From an uncultured Bacteroidota bacterium (GTDB lineage Bacteria; Bacteroidota; Bacteroidia; Flavobacteriales; Flavobacteriaceae), in contig CACKQW010000010.1 in NCBI GenBank assembly GCA_902602415.1, positions 1-47,453 of the forward strand: a stretch of 47,453 bases of DNA. The letters are read 5' to 3'. Below, piece after piece: positions 1-8,983 of the stretch. The position numbers and the translations under genes were made by a program. A model generated the notes under the pieces. It was not told the origin of the DNA. It searched no databases and worked only from the letters and a program-made list of their open reading frames with translations. Position 1 is the stretch's first letter. Each line of letters starts with the position of its first letter.

Positions 1-517
1 AAATTGAATCAAGAAATTTCTCATGTTTATTGAAGTTTCTTAATTTATTTCTTACATCAGAAATATCATAAAAATCTTTTGGAATTTTCACAAATACAAC
101 TTTATATATATTATCTTTTAATTTAAATAAGTCAATGTTTTTCTTGTATAAATTTTCAATTTCAGTTGTGTCAATTTCTGAGTTAATCGAAGAATTAATT
201 AAAGCATCTAAATATGCTGTTGAATATAATTCAGACTTATATTTTTCAACTAATTTGTCAAGCGAACTAAGATCTTTAGCGGTAAGATTCAATTCTGCTT
301 TTTCAATTAGAATATTGTTTACAGCCCATTCATTAATAACTTTATTTGTTGTTATTATTGAATCTTCATAATTGCTATCTCTCACTAATTCGTTAAGTTG
401 ACTTTTCTTAAGAACTTGTCCCTTATATTTTGCTATATTTTGAGATTTATCATCTTTGAAATTATTACAAGAAAATAAAACTAAAACTAAAAGAGTATAT
501 AATTTTAACTTAATCAA
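1..517 (-). CDS. Putative periplasmic folding lipoprotein (SurA-like N-terminal region), 3' end outside window
   Basis: The frame is open from a TTG start at 515-517 to the window edge, giving 172 codons with the C-terminus missing. The N-terminus is a lipoprotein signal: a short basic start, a Leu/Val-rich core and a lipobox ending VLFSC. After it comes a sequence reading AKYKGQVLKKSQLNEL, which resembles the start of SurA-type chaperones, followed by helical sequence rich in charged residues. It begins only 7 bases after the stop of the two-domain parvulin gene, so the two are probably co-transcribed with guaB. From established knowledge, flavobacterial genomes often carry consecutive SurA-like genes behind guaB, which fits. 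No rotamase motif is visible in the part present, so the PPIase assignment is an inference from context. The TTG start is chosen because it is the only one giving a complete signal peptide. Confidence 0.6.
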   Translation of the reverse strand, partial: MIKLKLYTLLVLVLFSCNNFKDDKSQNIAKYKGQVLKKSQLNELVRDSNYEDSIITTNKVINEWAVNNILIEKAELNLTAKDLSSLDKLVEKYKSELYSTAYLDALINSSINSEIDTTEIENLYKKNIDLFKLKDNIYKVVFVKIPKDFYDISDVRNKLRNFNKHEKFLDSI

Positions 518-524
518 CTAATTC

Positions 525-2159
525 TTATTTATACATTTTTTTTAATTTTCTTAAAGCTTTTGGATTGACGATAATAGAATTTGTTTCCCTCAAGTGTTTA
601 ATCCAATTATTTTCTACTTCTTTTTGATAATCTGCGATTATTTTACCCTTATTATTTTCAAAAGAATCATATTTATTGATGTTTTTGGAATAATATTCTT
701 TGAGTGCAATTGAATCTTTTTCATCTATTGACCATACTTTTTCTTGCATAATATTAAACATAAGTAATCCTTCTCTGTACTCAGTTAAAACATTTTTATA
801 TTCAATATTTTCTATTTCTAGATCTTTTTTATATTCTTCAATTAATGTTTCTCTATAAAACCTTGAAAAAAGGTTATCTGCTATTTGTTTAAAATCTTTA
901 CTTGAAATAAAATTTTGATTTTTTTCAACGTACATTAGAAAATCTTTTTGAAAAATAGCTTTTTGGTTAACAGTAAATAATTGCTGTTGAAATTTTTGAT
1001 CATCATAATTAATCTCCCAATTATTTTTAGTTATTGAATTGTTTAATAATGGAATAATAAATTTGTAATCAATATTCTCTGTAGATAAATTATATTTCTC
1101 ATCCAGAAATTGATTAAAAGAATTTGATATGTATTCATTTCTAGCACCTCTTCTAATTTTACTTAATATAGATGGTTTCAATTCTTCAAAACTTTTAATT
1201 TCATTTTTGGACAACAACTTTATAATATGCCATCCAAATTTGGTTTCAATTGGACCGGAAATATCTCCAATATTATTTAAAGAAAACGCAGCATTTTCAA
1301 AAGGAATTGAATTTATCTGACCAGCAGAAAATTTATTTAACACACCACCTCTGGCAGCAGACCTTTTATCTTGGGAGTATATTTTAGCCATTGATTCGAA
1401 GGATTGACCATTATTTATTGAGTCCAGTATTTTACTAATTTTTTCTTTTGCGTTTGAAGTATTTTTATAAATCATAATATGAGCTACTGAAATCTCTCCC
1501 AAAGACTCTCTTTTATCTGTAACCTTAAGAATATGATATCCAAATTTAGTTTTGAAAGGCAGTGAAACATTACCAACTTTAGTATTGTATGCAACATTTT
1601 CAAATTCATAAATCATTTTAAATGCTGAAAAGTAACCAAGATCTTCTACAATAAATTGTTTATCAGTGTTATACTCCTTATTAAATGTTTCAATATTTTT
1701 TTGTTGGAATGGAAGACGTAAATCTAATAACCTATTGTAAATCTCTGTGGAATCACTATTTTGATCATTATTTTTAATTAATACGTGTGAAACTTGAACT
1801 TCATTCTTAGTTCTTTCATAGGCCTCTTCAACTAATCTTTCCTGTGATTCACTATCCGTCAAATAACCCTTTAATAATTGATTTTTGTATTTCTGATATT
1901 CTTCTAGATAATCTTCATTTTGGTCATACCCCAAATCATATGCTTCAGCTAACTTAAGTTTATAATTGATGAAAAGTTCTAAATAATTTATATAATCATT
2001 TTCACTGCTATCTTCAACTAAATCAATATTCTTGTTGTAAACTCTATTAAACTCTTCAAGTGTGGTTTCACTATCATTTATTTTAAATAAAACTAGATCT
2101 TTTCCATTTTGTGAATAAAAAATTGAAGTAAATAAAACAAAAACCAAAAGTGTTTTCAT
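525..2159 (-). CDS. SurA-like periplasmic peptidylprolyl isomerase with two parvulin domains
   Basis: The 544-residue protein begins with a signal peptide (Leu/Val/Phe core ending FYSQ). A helical chaperone-type region follows at about residues 20-118. Two PpiC-type rotamase domains then follow, at roughly 120-215 (starting VQVSHVLI) and 232-316 (starting VAHIMI). Both end in the typical pattern of a conserved GP or LP, then a T-K-F-G-[YW]-H-I block. The C-terminal 220 residues have no clear domain. The order of chaperone region, two parvulin domains and tail matches SurA, which escorts outer-membrane proteins through the periplasm. The gene starts 15 bases after guaB and is followed after 7 bases by a second, lipoprotein-type folding factor. 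The fold and role are secure at family level. Orthology to E. coli surA itself is not, so no symbol is given. Confidence 0.88.
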   Translation of the reverse strand: MKTLLVFVLFTSIFYSQNGKDLVLFKINDSETTLEEFNRVYNKNIDLVEDSSENDYINYLELFINYKLKLAEAYDLGYDQNEDYLEEYQKYKNQLLKGYLTDSESQERLVEEAYERTKNEVQVSHVLIKNNDQNSDSTEIYNRLLDLRLPFQQKNIETFNKEYNTDKQFIVEDLGYFSAFKMIYEFENVAYNTKVGNVSLPFKTKFGYHILKVTDKRESLGEISVAHIMIYKNTSNAKEKISKILDSINNGQSFESMAKIYSQDKRSAARGGVLNKFSAGQINSIPFENAAFSLNNIGDISGPIETKFGWHIIKLLSKNEIKSFEELKPSILSKIRRGARNEYISNSFNQFLDEKYNLSTENIDYKFIIPLLNNSITKNNWEINYDDQKFQQQLFTVNQKAIFQKDFLMYVEKNQNFISSKDFKQIADNLFSRFYRETLIEEYKKDLEIENIEYKNVLTEYREGLLMFNIMQEKVWSIDEKDSIALKEYYSKNINKYDSFENNKGKIIADYQKEVENNWIKHLRETNSIIVNPKALRKLKKMYK

Positions 2160-2174
2160 AATTATAGTAATTTT

Positions 2175-3644
2175 TTATCTAGAATAATTTGGAGCCTCTT
2201 TGGTAATCTTAACTCCATGTGGATGACTCTCAATTATTCCAGAGTTTGTTATCCTTACAAATTTAGATTTTTTTTGAAGCTGAGATATATTTTTACACCC
2301 ACAATAACCCATACCTGCTTTTAGACCACCAATAAATTGGTTAATACTTTCAACTAAGTCTCCTTTGTATGGAACTCTTCCTACAATTCCCTCAGGAACC
2401 AGCTTTTTGAAATCATTTTGAAGGTCTTGAAAGTACCTATCTTTACTACCCTTTTTCATAGCTTCAATTGAACCCATTCCTCTGTAAGATTTAAATTTTC
2501 TACCCTCATAAATTATTGTTTCACCTGGTGATTCTTTTGTACCTGCGAGCATTGATCCCAGCATAACGCAAGATGCACCAGCAGCAATAGCTTTAACTAT
2601 GTCACCTGTATATTTAATACCTCCATCAGCTATAACTGGAATCTTATTTTTTACAGCACTACAAACATCCATTATAGCTGATAATTGTGGCACTCCTACT
2701 CCAGCAACAATTCTTGTTGTACAGATTGAACCTGGACCAATTCCTACTTTTATTCCATCTGCTCCATTTTTTAATAAAAAACTAGCTGCAGCTGCAGTTG
2801 CTACATTTCCAACAACAATATCTGTTTCAGAATGTATTTTTTTTAGTTCCTTCAACAGATCAACCACCCTTTTTGTATGTCCGTGAGCCGTATCAATAAC
2901 GATTGCATCAACGCCCGAACTAATTAATGCTTCAGCTCTCTCAATTGAGTTTGAGGTGACACCAATTGCAGCAGCAACCATAAGCCTGCCATACTTATCT
3001 TTATTAGCAATTGGTTTTAACTTAAGCTTTGTTATATCACTAAATGTTATCAAACCAACAAGCTTATTTGTTTTTGTGACAACAGGTAATTTTTCAATTT
3101 TATTTTCTTGAAGAATTATTTCAGCTTCTTGAAGTGAAGTTCCTTGACCAACGGTAATCAAATTTTCTTTGGTCATTATCTCCGTTATTTTTCTGTCATT
3201 TCTTTTTTCAAACCTTAAATCTCTATTAGTTACAATTCCAATTAAATATCCATCAGAGTCAATGATTGGAATTCCACCAATTCTATTTTCTTTCATACTT
3301 TTTTTAGCATCTTCAACTGTTGAGTTTAAAGGAAGCGTCACTGGGTCGATTATCATACCACTTTCAGCACGTTTTACTCTTCTGATTTTTTCAGCTTGTT
3401 TTTTAATGGGCATATTTTTATGAATAACTCCTATGCCTCCTTCTTGAGCTATTGAAATAGCCATTCTACTTTCAGTAACTGTATCCATAGCCGCTGAAAC
3501 AATTGGGATATTTAATGAAATGTTTCGTGAAAACATTGAGTTTATGTTTGCCTCATGCGGAACTATTTCTGAATAATCCGGAACAAGTAAAACATCATCA
3601 TATGTTAATGATTCAGAAATTATTTTTTTTGAAATTGAACTCAT
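2175..3644 (-). CDS. guaB: Inosine-5'-monophosphate dehydrogenase
   Basis: This enzyme oxidises IMP to XMP with NAD+, the committed step of GMP synthesis in the cytoplasm. The 489 residues are normal length. The N-terminal TIM-barrel start contains LTYDDVLLVPDYSE and SAAMDTVTE. A pair of CBS domains follows at about 95-210, and the barrel then resumes with VIDTAHGH, GNVATAAAA and the catalytic loop GPGSICTTRIVAGVG. By codon count the catalytic cysteine is Cys308. The flap region GRVPYKG and the C-terminal GMGYCG segment are present. It is the first gene of a likely guaB-parvulin-lipoprotein unit and follows the LysE-type gene with an 84-base gap that holds a candidate promoter element. Confidence 0.98.
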   Translation of the reverse strand: MSSISKKIISESLTYDDVLLVPDYSEIVPHEANINSMFSRNISLNIPIVSAAMDTVTESRMAISIAQEGGIGVIHKNMPIKKQAEKIRRVKRAESGMIIDPVTLPLNSTVEDAKKSMKENRIGGIPIIDSDGYLIGIVTNRDLRFEKRNDRKITEIMTKENLITVGQGTSLQEAEIILQENKIEKLPVVTKTNKLVGLITFSDITKLKLKPIANKDKYGRLMVAAAIGVTSNSIERAEALISSGVDAIVIDTAHGHTKRVVDLLKELKKIHSETDIVVGNVATAAAASFLLKNGADGIKVGIGPGSICTTRIVAGVGVPQLSAIMDVCSAVKNKIPVIADGGIKYTGDIVKAIAAGASCVMLGSMLAGTKESPGETIIYEGRKFKSYRGMGSIEAMKKGSKDRYFQDLQNDFKKLVPEGIVGRVPYKGDLVESINQFIGGLKAGMGYCGCKNISQLQKKSKFVRITNSGIIESHPHGVKITKEAPNYSR

Positions 3645-3667
3645 GCAACTATAGAACTAATTGCATG

Positions 3668-3675
3668 CAAATATA
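3668..3675 (-). promoter_or_regulatory. Candidate -7 promoter element upstream of guaB
   Basis: The minus strand reads TATATTTG, an exact match to the flavobacterial -7 consensus TAnnTTTG, 23 bases before the guaB ATG. I did not find a convincing TTG -33 element at the usual distance, so this is a half-site only. Confidence 0.35.
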
Positions 3676-3712
3676 AGATTTAATAGTCAACTTTAATATT
3701 TAATAGACATAA

Positions 3713-3732
3713 ATAATCTTAATAAAGATTAT
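3713..3732 (-). terminator. AT-only hairpin at the end of the LysE-type gene
   Basis: ATAATCTT, a 4-base loop and AAGATTAT form a perfect 8-bp stem that overlaps the stop codon of the LysE-type gene. It sits where a terminator between that gene and guaB would be expected. The stem has only one G-C pair and the run of U after it is weak, so termination is a tentative inference. Confidence 0.3.
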
Positions 3733-4355
3733 GAGGTAAATAAAATTAATAATGCGATTGTAAATAAAACAATGGAGCCTAAGTAGCTTTTTATTGAATT
3801 AAAAAAGTAATTTGATTTTAAATAATTTGAAATATAGTTTGATGCAAAAATTATGATTGAAAAAACAAGAAATGTCGAAATAATAAAGATTAAACCCAAA
3901 ATTAGTATTTGTAAAGAAAAACTTATTTCAGATGAAAAAATAAAATTTGGAAAAAAAACACTAAAAAACAAAAACACCTTTGGATTTAAAACATTCATTA
4001 AAAAACCAGTCATATAAAAATTTATTTTCTGATTTTTTTTAAAATTATCTTTAAAATCAATCTTGGTGTAAAGCAGTTTAATTGACAGGAAGATCAAATA
4101 TACAAATCCAATAAATTTAAAAATATCTAAAACTACTGGGAATTTAGTAATAATCAAATTTAAGCCAATCATCAGAGCGATTGTATGAACTATACATCCA
4201 GTCATCAAACCAAATAAAAATAAAAAGGAATGTTTTTTCTTTTCGATTAAACTTAATGAAAATAAAAACATGTTATCAGGACCCGGGGAAAAAGCAAGGG
4301 CGACGGAGGAAATAAAAAAAGATACTAATTTGAAATCTACAACCACTAAATCCAA
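3729..4355 (-). CDS. LysE/RhtB-family exporter
   Basis: The 208-residue integral membrane protein has about six hydrophobic segments. Near the N-terminus it carries the family signature SPGPDNMF (residues about 23-30). A second characteristic stretch, GFLMNVLNPKVFLFF, lies at about residue 117. Members export amino acids or small metabolites by proton exchange across the inner membrane; the substrate cannot be told from sequence. The start lies 5 bases after the pyrD stop, so it is probably the last gene of a nusB-DUF1573-yajC-pyrD-lysE-type transcription unit. Length and topology are normal for the family. Confidence 0.87.
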   Translation of the reverse strand: MDLVVVDFKLVSFFISSVALAFSPGPDNMFLFSLSLIEKKKHSFLFLFGLMTGCIVHTIALMIGLNLIITKFPVVLDIFKFIGFVYLIFLSIKLLYTKIDFKDNFKKNQKINFYMTGFLMNVLNPKVFLFFSVFFPNFIFSSEISFSLQILILGLIFIISTFLVFSIIIFASNYISNYLKSNYFFNSIKSYLGSIVLFTIALLILFTS

Positions 4356-4360
4356 CGCAC

Positions 4361-5380
4361 TTAAATTTCTTTTAAAATTTGCTTTTTAATTTTTTTTGCA
4401 ATTCCTGGTCCCTCGTAAATAATTCCTGTATACAATTGAACTAAATGGGCTCCACATCTTAGCTTATTGATAGCGTCTTTAGCACTTAGTATTCCACCAA
4501 CCCCTATTATTGGCAACTTCCCATCAGTTTTTTTTGAAATGTATGATATTATTTGATTACTTTTGTTTTGTAATGGAGCACCGCTTAAACCACCTGATTC
4601 ATTTTTACTTTTAGAGACAAGTTTTGGAAAATTTACAGTTGTATTTGTTGCAACTATTCCATCAATTTTACAATGTTTTATTATTTGTAATAATTCATCA
4701 ATCTTATTTTTTTCAAGGTCAGGTGAAATTTTAATCAGAATAGGCTTATATTTCTTTCTCTTTGCTCTTTCAATATTTAAATCTTTGAATAAATCTCTCA
4801 AAAAATTAGGAGTTTGTAATTCACGTAATCTTGGTGTGTTTGGAGAACTAATATTAATTACAAAATAATCTACATAGTCATAAAGTTTTTTAAAACATTT
4901 TAAATAATCTAATTTTGCTTCTGCATTGGGTGTCGATTTATTCTTACCAATATTTCCTCCAATTATTACGTCGTAATTATTCTTTAGTCTTGTTAAAATT
5001 TTTTCTAGGCCCTCATTGTTAAATCCCATTCGATTGATTATTGCATTATCTTTTTCTAATCTAAATAATCTTTTTTTTGGGTTTCCAATTTGTGGTTCAG
5101 GTGTAATTGTTCCAACTTCAACAAAACCAAATCCAAAACTGCTAAATTCTCTAATATGTGCTGCATTCTTATCTAATCCAGCAGCTACACCAACAGGATT
5201 TTTAAAATTTAATCCAAATAACTGCTTTTCTAGTTTTGGATCTTCAAGGGATAAAAAAAAAGAAACTATATACTTAGTCAGGGGGAATTTGAAAGATAGT
5301 TTTAAGAGGATAAAAGTAAAATTATGAACACTTTCTGGATCAAAAAGAAATAAAAATGGTGATACTATCTTCTTGTACAT
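4361..5380 (-). CDS. pyrD: Dihydroorotate dehydrogenase (quinone), class 2
   Basis: This FMN enzyme oxidises dihydroorotate to orotate in pyrimidine synthesis and passes electrons to membrane quinone. The 339 residues include the N-terminal amphipathic segment (residues 1-35) that marks class 2 enzymes and holds the quinone tunnel. Diagnostic motifs are NPVGVAAGLDKNA, FVEVGTITPEPQIGNP, RLFRLEKDNAIINRMGFNN, and NISSPNTPRLR with the catalytic serine. FMN-phosphate binding is shown by IGVGGILSAKDA. It sits between yajC (13-base gap) and the LysE-type gene (5-base gap). That neighbourhood implies co-transcription rather than a functional link. Confidence 0.97.
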   Translation of the reverse strand: MYKKIVSPFLFLFDPESVHNFTFILLKLSFKFPLTKYIVSFFLSLEDPKLEKQLFGLNFKNPVGVAAGLDKNAAHIREFSSFGFGFVEVGTITPEPQIGNPKKRLFRLEKDNAIINRMGFNNEGLEKILTRLKNNYDVIIGGNIGKNKSTPNAEAKLDYLKCFKKLYDYVDYFVINISSPNTPRLRELQTPNFLRDLFKDLNIERAKRKKYKPILIKISPDLEKNKIDELLQIIKHCKIDGIVATNTTVNFPKLVSKSKNESGGLSGAPLQNKSNQIISYISKKTDGKLPIIGVGGILSAKDAINKLRCGAHLVQLYTGIIYEGPGIAKKIKKQILKEI

Positions 5381-5393
5381 GAATATACCAAAT

Positions 5394-5672
5394 CTATTTA
5401 TTTAGTTTATTTGATGCATCCATAGAAATCATAGTACTATTAAACTTTAACTTACCTGCAGTAGTTTCAATCATGCAAGTCCCTTCTTTTGCATTAATAT
5501 CATTTACTCTTCCATGCATACCACTTTTCATAACTACCCGATCCCCTCTTTTTAGCTCTGCAATAAACTTTCTTTCACGCTTGGCCTTTCGCATTTGTGG
5601 TGCAATCATAAAAAAATATATGACCAGAAACATTAAAATAAAAGGGGTTGCTTGCAAGGTTCCTTCCATCAT
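5394..5672 (-). CDS. yajC: Preprotein translocase accessory subunit YajC
   Basis: The 92-residue protein has one N-terminal membrane segment (FILMFLVIYFFMIAPQMRKAKRE) followed by a small cytoplasmic domain with LKRGDRVVMKSGMHGRV, both typical of YajC. YajC associates with SecDF and SecYEG in the inner membrane. The gene starts within the stop codon of the DUF1573 gene (TAATG junction), which indicates translational coupling. Two adjacent ATG codons exist, at 5670-5672 and 5667-5669; the first is used here. Confidence 0.95.
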   Translation of the reverse strand: MMEGTLQATPFILMFLVIYFFMIAPQMRKAKRERKFIAELKRGDRVVMKSGMHGRVNDINAKEGTCMIETTAGKLKFNSTMISMDASNKLNK

Positions 5673-6145
5673 TATCTATTTACCGGTCCGGGTGCCATAG
5701 GTACACCAGGCTTATTAATAAATGCCGTAATTCTCACAGATTCATTTCCCGATTGAGTATTAGCCTTGATCGTAACCGTCTTGGAGGTTTTATTTGCACC
5801 TTTTCCATTAAATTTTACAGTAAATTTTGAGGATTCTCCAGGAAGAAGAGGTGCTCTGCTCCAGTCTTGTGGCACTGTACATCCGCATGTAGATTTTATT
5901 TCACTAACTACTAATGGAGCATCACCGGTGTTAGTGTAAGAAAAAATGGTTTCTACAGGTGTCCCATCATCAATTGTTCCAAAATCATGAACTTTTTTAT
6001 CAAAAGTCATTACAGGGTACTTTGAGGGTGCATTATCTCTAGTTGAGGCTTCAACAACATTTTCAGACTTAACTTTAGAAAATGGATCGTCTCCACAATT
6101 AAGAAACATAATGAAGGCTAAAGTCGTAAGTAATATATTTTTCAT
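5672..6145 (-). CDS. DUF1573 lipoprotein
   Basis: The 157-residue protein begins with a hydrophobic signal ending MFLNCGDD, a relaxed lipobox acceptable in Bacteroidota. A single DUF1573 domain fills about residues 45-140, with the signature FSYTNTGDAPLVV followed by STCGCTVPQDW and then a PGES turn. DUF1573 is an Ig-like beta-sandwich found widely in Bacteroidota envelopes; its function is unknown. The Pro-rich tail ends KPGVPMAPGPVNR. The gene lies between nusB and yajC, an arrangement I recognise as common in flavobacteria. Confidence 0.88.
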   Translation of the reverse strand: MKNILLTTLAFIMFLNCGDDPFSKVKSENVVEASTRDNAPSKYPVMTFDKKVHDFGTIDDGTPVETIFSYTNTGDAPLVVSEIKSTCGCTVPQDWSRAPLLPGESSKFTVKFNGKGANKTSKTVTIKANTQSGNESVRITAFINKPGVPMAPGPVNR

Positions 6146-6194
6146 TTTAATTTTTTTTCAAAATTAACTAAAAAAATTATTGTCTCAAACCTAA

Positions 6195-7124
6195 TTATTC
6201 TTTTGTTAGTTTTTTATTTTTCTTCAAATCTCTGCAAATCTTATCTAAAACCCCATTAATAAAAAAATTACTCTTTTCTGAAGAATAGTCTTTAGCAATT
6301 TCAATATACTCATTTAGACTAACTTTGATTGGTATTGAATCGATGTTTATAATTTCAGAAATTGCAAGACTCATCAAAACCAAGTCAATCCTAGCAATTC
6401 TCTCAACATCCCAATTTTTCAAATATTTATTAATTAATAATAAATTGGATTCATGTCTAGACATTGCAAATTCAAATAAAGAATTAGCAAAATTTTCGTC
6501 AGATTTTGATGAAAATAGTTCAAAAGATAATAAGTTGTCAGAACATTTATTTTTTGAATTTTTTATTGATTTTATAACTAATGAATTAACAAACGGAAAA
6601 TCATCAGACCAAAAAATATTGGTGTCCTGAATGAAATCATATAATTTATCATTTTGAATTATAATTTCCGAGAAAATATTGCTTACAAACTTTTTATCTA
6701 CTTCAAATGAGCTGTTTTGTGTTAAAATATATTTATCATAAATTTCACTAGCAATAATTTCGTTGTAGAGGCTATCAACCAATTTAAAATTAATATCCCA
6801 ACTTACGTTATTTTTATTTGCTATATGATCAGAAATTATAGGATTATTTGTCCAATTCTTTATTAATAAATTTTGAGAAAAGTTTTTACTTAAATATTTC
6901 ATATTTTGAATTCCCGAAATGCTTCTTTTTGAAATATTTAGTTGTTTCTGAGATTTTTTTTGAAGCTCAATAATAAGAGAAATATACATTATAAATAATG
7001 AATTTACAGAGCTAAAGCAATCATTAAAGTATTTCTTATGTACTTTTGTGTCTTCATTTTCAATATATTGAAAACTGTACAAATATTGCATCACTTTAAG
7101 TCGAATGTGTCTACGGTTTATCAT
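6195..7124 (-). CDS. nusB: Transcription antitermination factor NusB, long Bacteroidota form
   Basis: NusB binds the boxA RNA together with NusE (ribosomal protein S10) to prevent early termination in rRNA operons. The 309 residues are about twice the length of E. coli NusB. The family's first helix is at the start (RRHIRLKVMQYLYSFQY). The remaining NusB core is at the C-terminus, with ERIARIDLVLMSLAISEI, IPIKVSLNEYIEIAKDYS and FFINGVLDKI. About 150 residues lie between them. That split layout is what Bacteroidota NusB proteins usually show. The gene is divergent from the ABC exporter and probably leads the yajC-pyrD unit. Confidence 0.92.
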   Translation of the reverse strand: MINRRHIRLKVMQYLYSFQYIENEDTKVHKKYFNDCFSSVNSLFIMYISLIIELQKKSQKQLNISKRSISGIQNMKYLSKNFSQNLLIKNWTNNPIISDHIANKNNVSWDINFKLVDSLYNEIIASEIYDKYILTQNSSFEVDKKFVSNIFSEIIIQNDKLYDFIQDTNIFWSDDFPFVNSLVIKSIKNSKNKCSDNLLSFELFSSKSDENFANSLFEFAMSRHESNLLLINKYLKNWDVERIARIDLVLMSLAISEIINIDSIPIKVSLNEYIEIAKDYSSEKSNFFINGVLDKICRDLKKNKKLTKE

Positions 7125-7141
7125 TTACAAGAACAATTGCA

Positions 7142-7149
7142 CAAATGTA
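7142..7149 (-). promoter_or_regulatory. Candidate -7 promoter element of nusB
   Basis: The minus strand reads TACATTTG, an exact TAnnTTTG match placed 17 bases before the nusB ATG. The same octamer stands exactly 17 bases before sucC elsewhere in the window. No good -33 TTG is seen here. Confidence 0.4.
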
Positions 7150-7175
7150 ATATAGTATTTATAAAAACTACTTAA

Positions 7176-8927
7176 TTGAAAGAATTAAAATATTTAAATA
7201 AATATCTGATTAAATACAGAAAAAGACTTTTGCTAGGTTTTTTTATTGTAATTATAGCAAGAATATTATTATTGTTCACTCCCGGTCTAATCAGAAATTC
7301 CGTAAATGTTGTGGAACTGTATTTAAATGGAACAAATGTTTCTGTAAACGATGTTCAATTTGAGTTAGTAAAAAATATTTTTTTAATTCTAACAGCTTCC
7401 ATTTCTGCTGGTATTTTTACTTTTTTAACAAGACAAACAATAATTAATGTATCAAGGTTTGTTGAATTTGATTTGAAAAATGAAATTTTTGTTCAGTACC
7501 AAAATCTTTCAATGAATTTTTACAAAAAAAACAGAACTGGAGATCTCATGAATAGAATCAGTGAGGACGTTTCTAAGGTGAGAATGTATGTTGGGCCTGC
7601 GATAATGTATTCAATTAATACATTTACTTTGATTGCAATAACCCTATTTTACATGATTCGACAATCACCAGAGTTAACTTTTTACACGGTATGTCCATTA
7701 CCCATTCTTTCATTTGCAATATTTAAAATCAGTAGAAAAATTAATCAAAAGAGTAAAATCGTTCAAGAATCCATCTCTAAATTATCATCTTTCTCGCAAG
7801 AAATATTTTCTGCAATTAAAATTATCAAATCATATGCAATTCAAGAAACAACCAAAAAAAAATTTAATGAAATTTCAAAATTAAATAAGGACAATCAAAT
7901 TGATCTTGTCAGAATTCAGGCCATGTTTTTTCCTCTAATGATTTTTTTGATTGGAATAAGTAATTTATTTGTAATCTATATAGGTGGAAGTAAATACTTA
8001 GATGGAAGTATCCAACAGCTAGGGATAATTGCTGAATTTATTATTTACGTAAATATGTTGACGTGGCCAGTTGCATCATTAGGATGGATTAGCTCTGTTG
8101 TGCAGCAAGCTGAAGCTTCACAAAAAAGAATTAACGAATTTTTAAAACAAAAAAATGATATCATACAGCATGATAAAATTTCAAAAATTATTTCTGGCAA
8201 AATAAAGGTTAATAATTTATCCTTCAAATATGACGATTCTGGAATAAAAGCTTTAAAAAAAATAAATTTTTGTCTTGAGGCAGGGAACTCTTTGGGTATT
8301 ATCGGATCTACAGGATCTGGAAAAACTTCATTAATAAATATCCTTTTACGAACATTAGATTTTGATAATGGTGAAATTTTAATTGATGATTTAAGCATTA
8401 AAAAGTTTCATATCCAAAAGCTAAGGGCACAAATAGGAATTGTGAATCAAGACTCCTTTTTATTTTCAGATTCAATTTCAAATAATATTCGATTCGGATC
8501 AAAAAAAGCAGATATGACTAATATTACAAAGGTTTCTAAAATATGCAGCATACACAATGAAATAATAAATTTTAATGACAAATATAACACACTATTAGGG
8601 GAAAGAGGAGTCAATTTAAGTGGAGGTCAAAAACAAAGATTATGTATTGCTAGAGCTTTGATAAAAAATCCAAAAATATTAATCCTAGATGATTGTTTGT
8701 CAGCATTAGACAATAAAACAGAAAATGAAATTTTAAAGAAAATTAAAAAATCTTATAAAAATTCAAAAATTATTGTTAGCCACAGAATTAGCAGCATTAA
8801 AGATTGTGATAATATAATTGTTATGGATGATGGTGAAATAATCCAGACTGGTAAGCATAATGACCTTATTAATACTAATGGTTATTACAAAAATCTCTTC
8901 CTTGAACAGTCAGACAATAAAGATTAA
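7176..8927 (+). CDS. ABC exporter, fused membrane and ATPase domains (MsbA/MdlA-like)
   Basis: The 583-residue half-transporter has a six-helix membrane domain (about residues 1-315) and a C-terminal ATPase. The ATPase carries the Walker A sequence GSTGSGKTS, the signature LSGGQ, a D-loop (SALD) and the switch His in VSHR. The Walker B segment reads ILILDD, so the usual catalytic glutamate is replaced by Asp506, as in MdlA/YheI-type subunits. Such proteins move lipids, drugs or peptides outward across the inner membrane; the substrate is not predictable. The start is TTG at 7176-7178, followed at once by a basic, membrane-entering N-terminus, and no ATG alternative preserves the first helix. 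It is divergent from nusB and precedes DUF3276. Confidence 0.88.
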   Translation: MKELKYLNKYLIKYRKRLLLGFFIVIIARILLLFTPGLIRNSVNVVELYLNGTNVSVNDVQFELVKNIFLILTASISAGIFTFLTRQTIINVSRFVEFDLKNEIFVQYQNLSMNFYKKNRTGDLMNRISEDVSKVRMYVGPAIMYSINTFTLIAITLFYMIRQSPELTFYTVCPLPILSFAIFKISRKINQKSKIVQESISKLSSFSQEIFSAIKIIKSYAIQETTKKKFNEISKLNKDNQIDLVRIQAMFFPLMIFLIGISNLFVIYIGGSKYLDGSIQQLGIIAEFIIYVNMLTWPVASLGWISSVVQQAEASQKRINEFLKQKNDIIQHDKISKIISGKIKVNNLSFKYDDSGIKALKKINFCLEAGNSLGIIGSTGSGKTSLINILLRTLDFDNGEILIDDLSIKKFHIQKLRAQIGIVNQDSFLFSDSISNNIRFGSKKADMTNITKVSKICSIHNEIINFNDKYNTLLGERGVNLSGGQKQRLCIARALIKNPKILILDDCLSALDNKTENEILKKIKKSYKNSKIIVSHRISSIKDCDNIIVMDDGEIIQTGKHNDLINTNGYYKNLFLEQSDNKD

Positions 8928-8983
8928 AAATCAATAAATTTATTTTTTTTACATTTACAGCAATTAACATTAACAATTATTAG

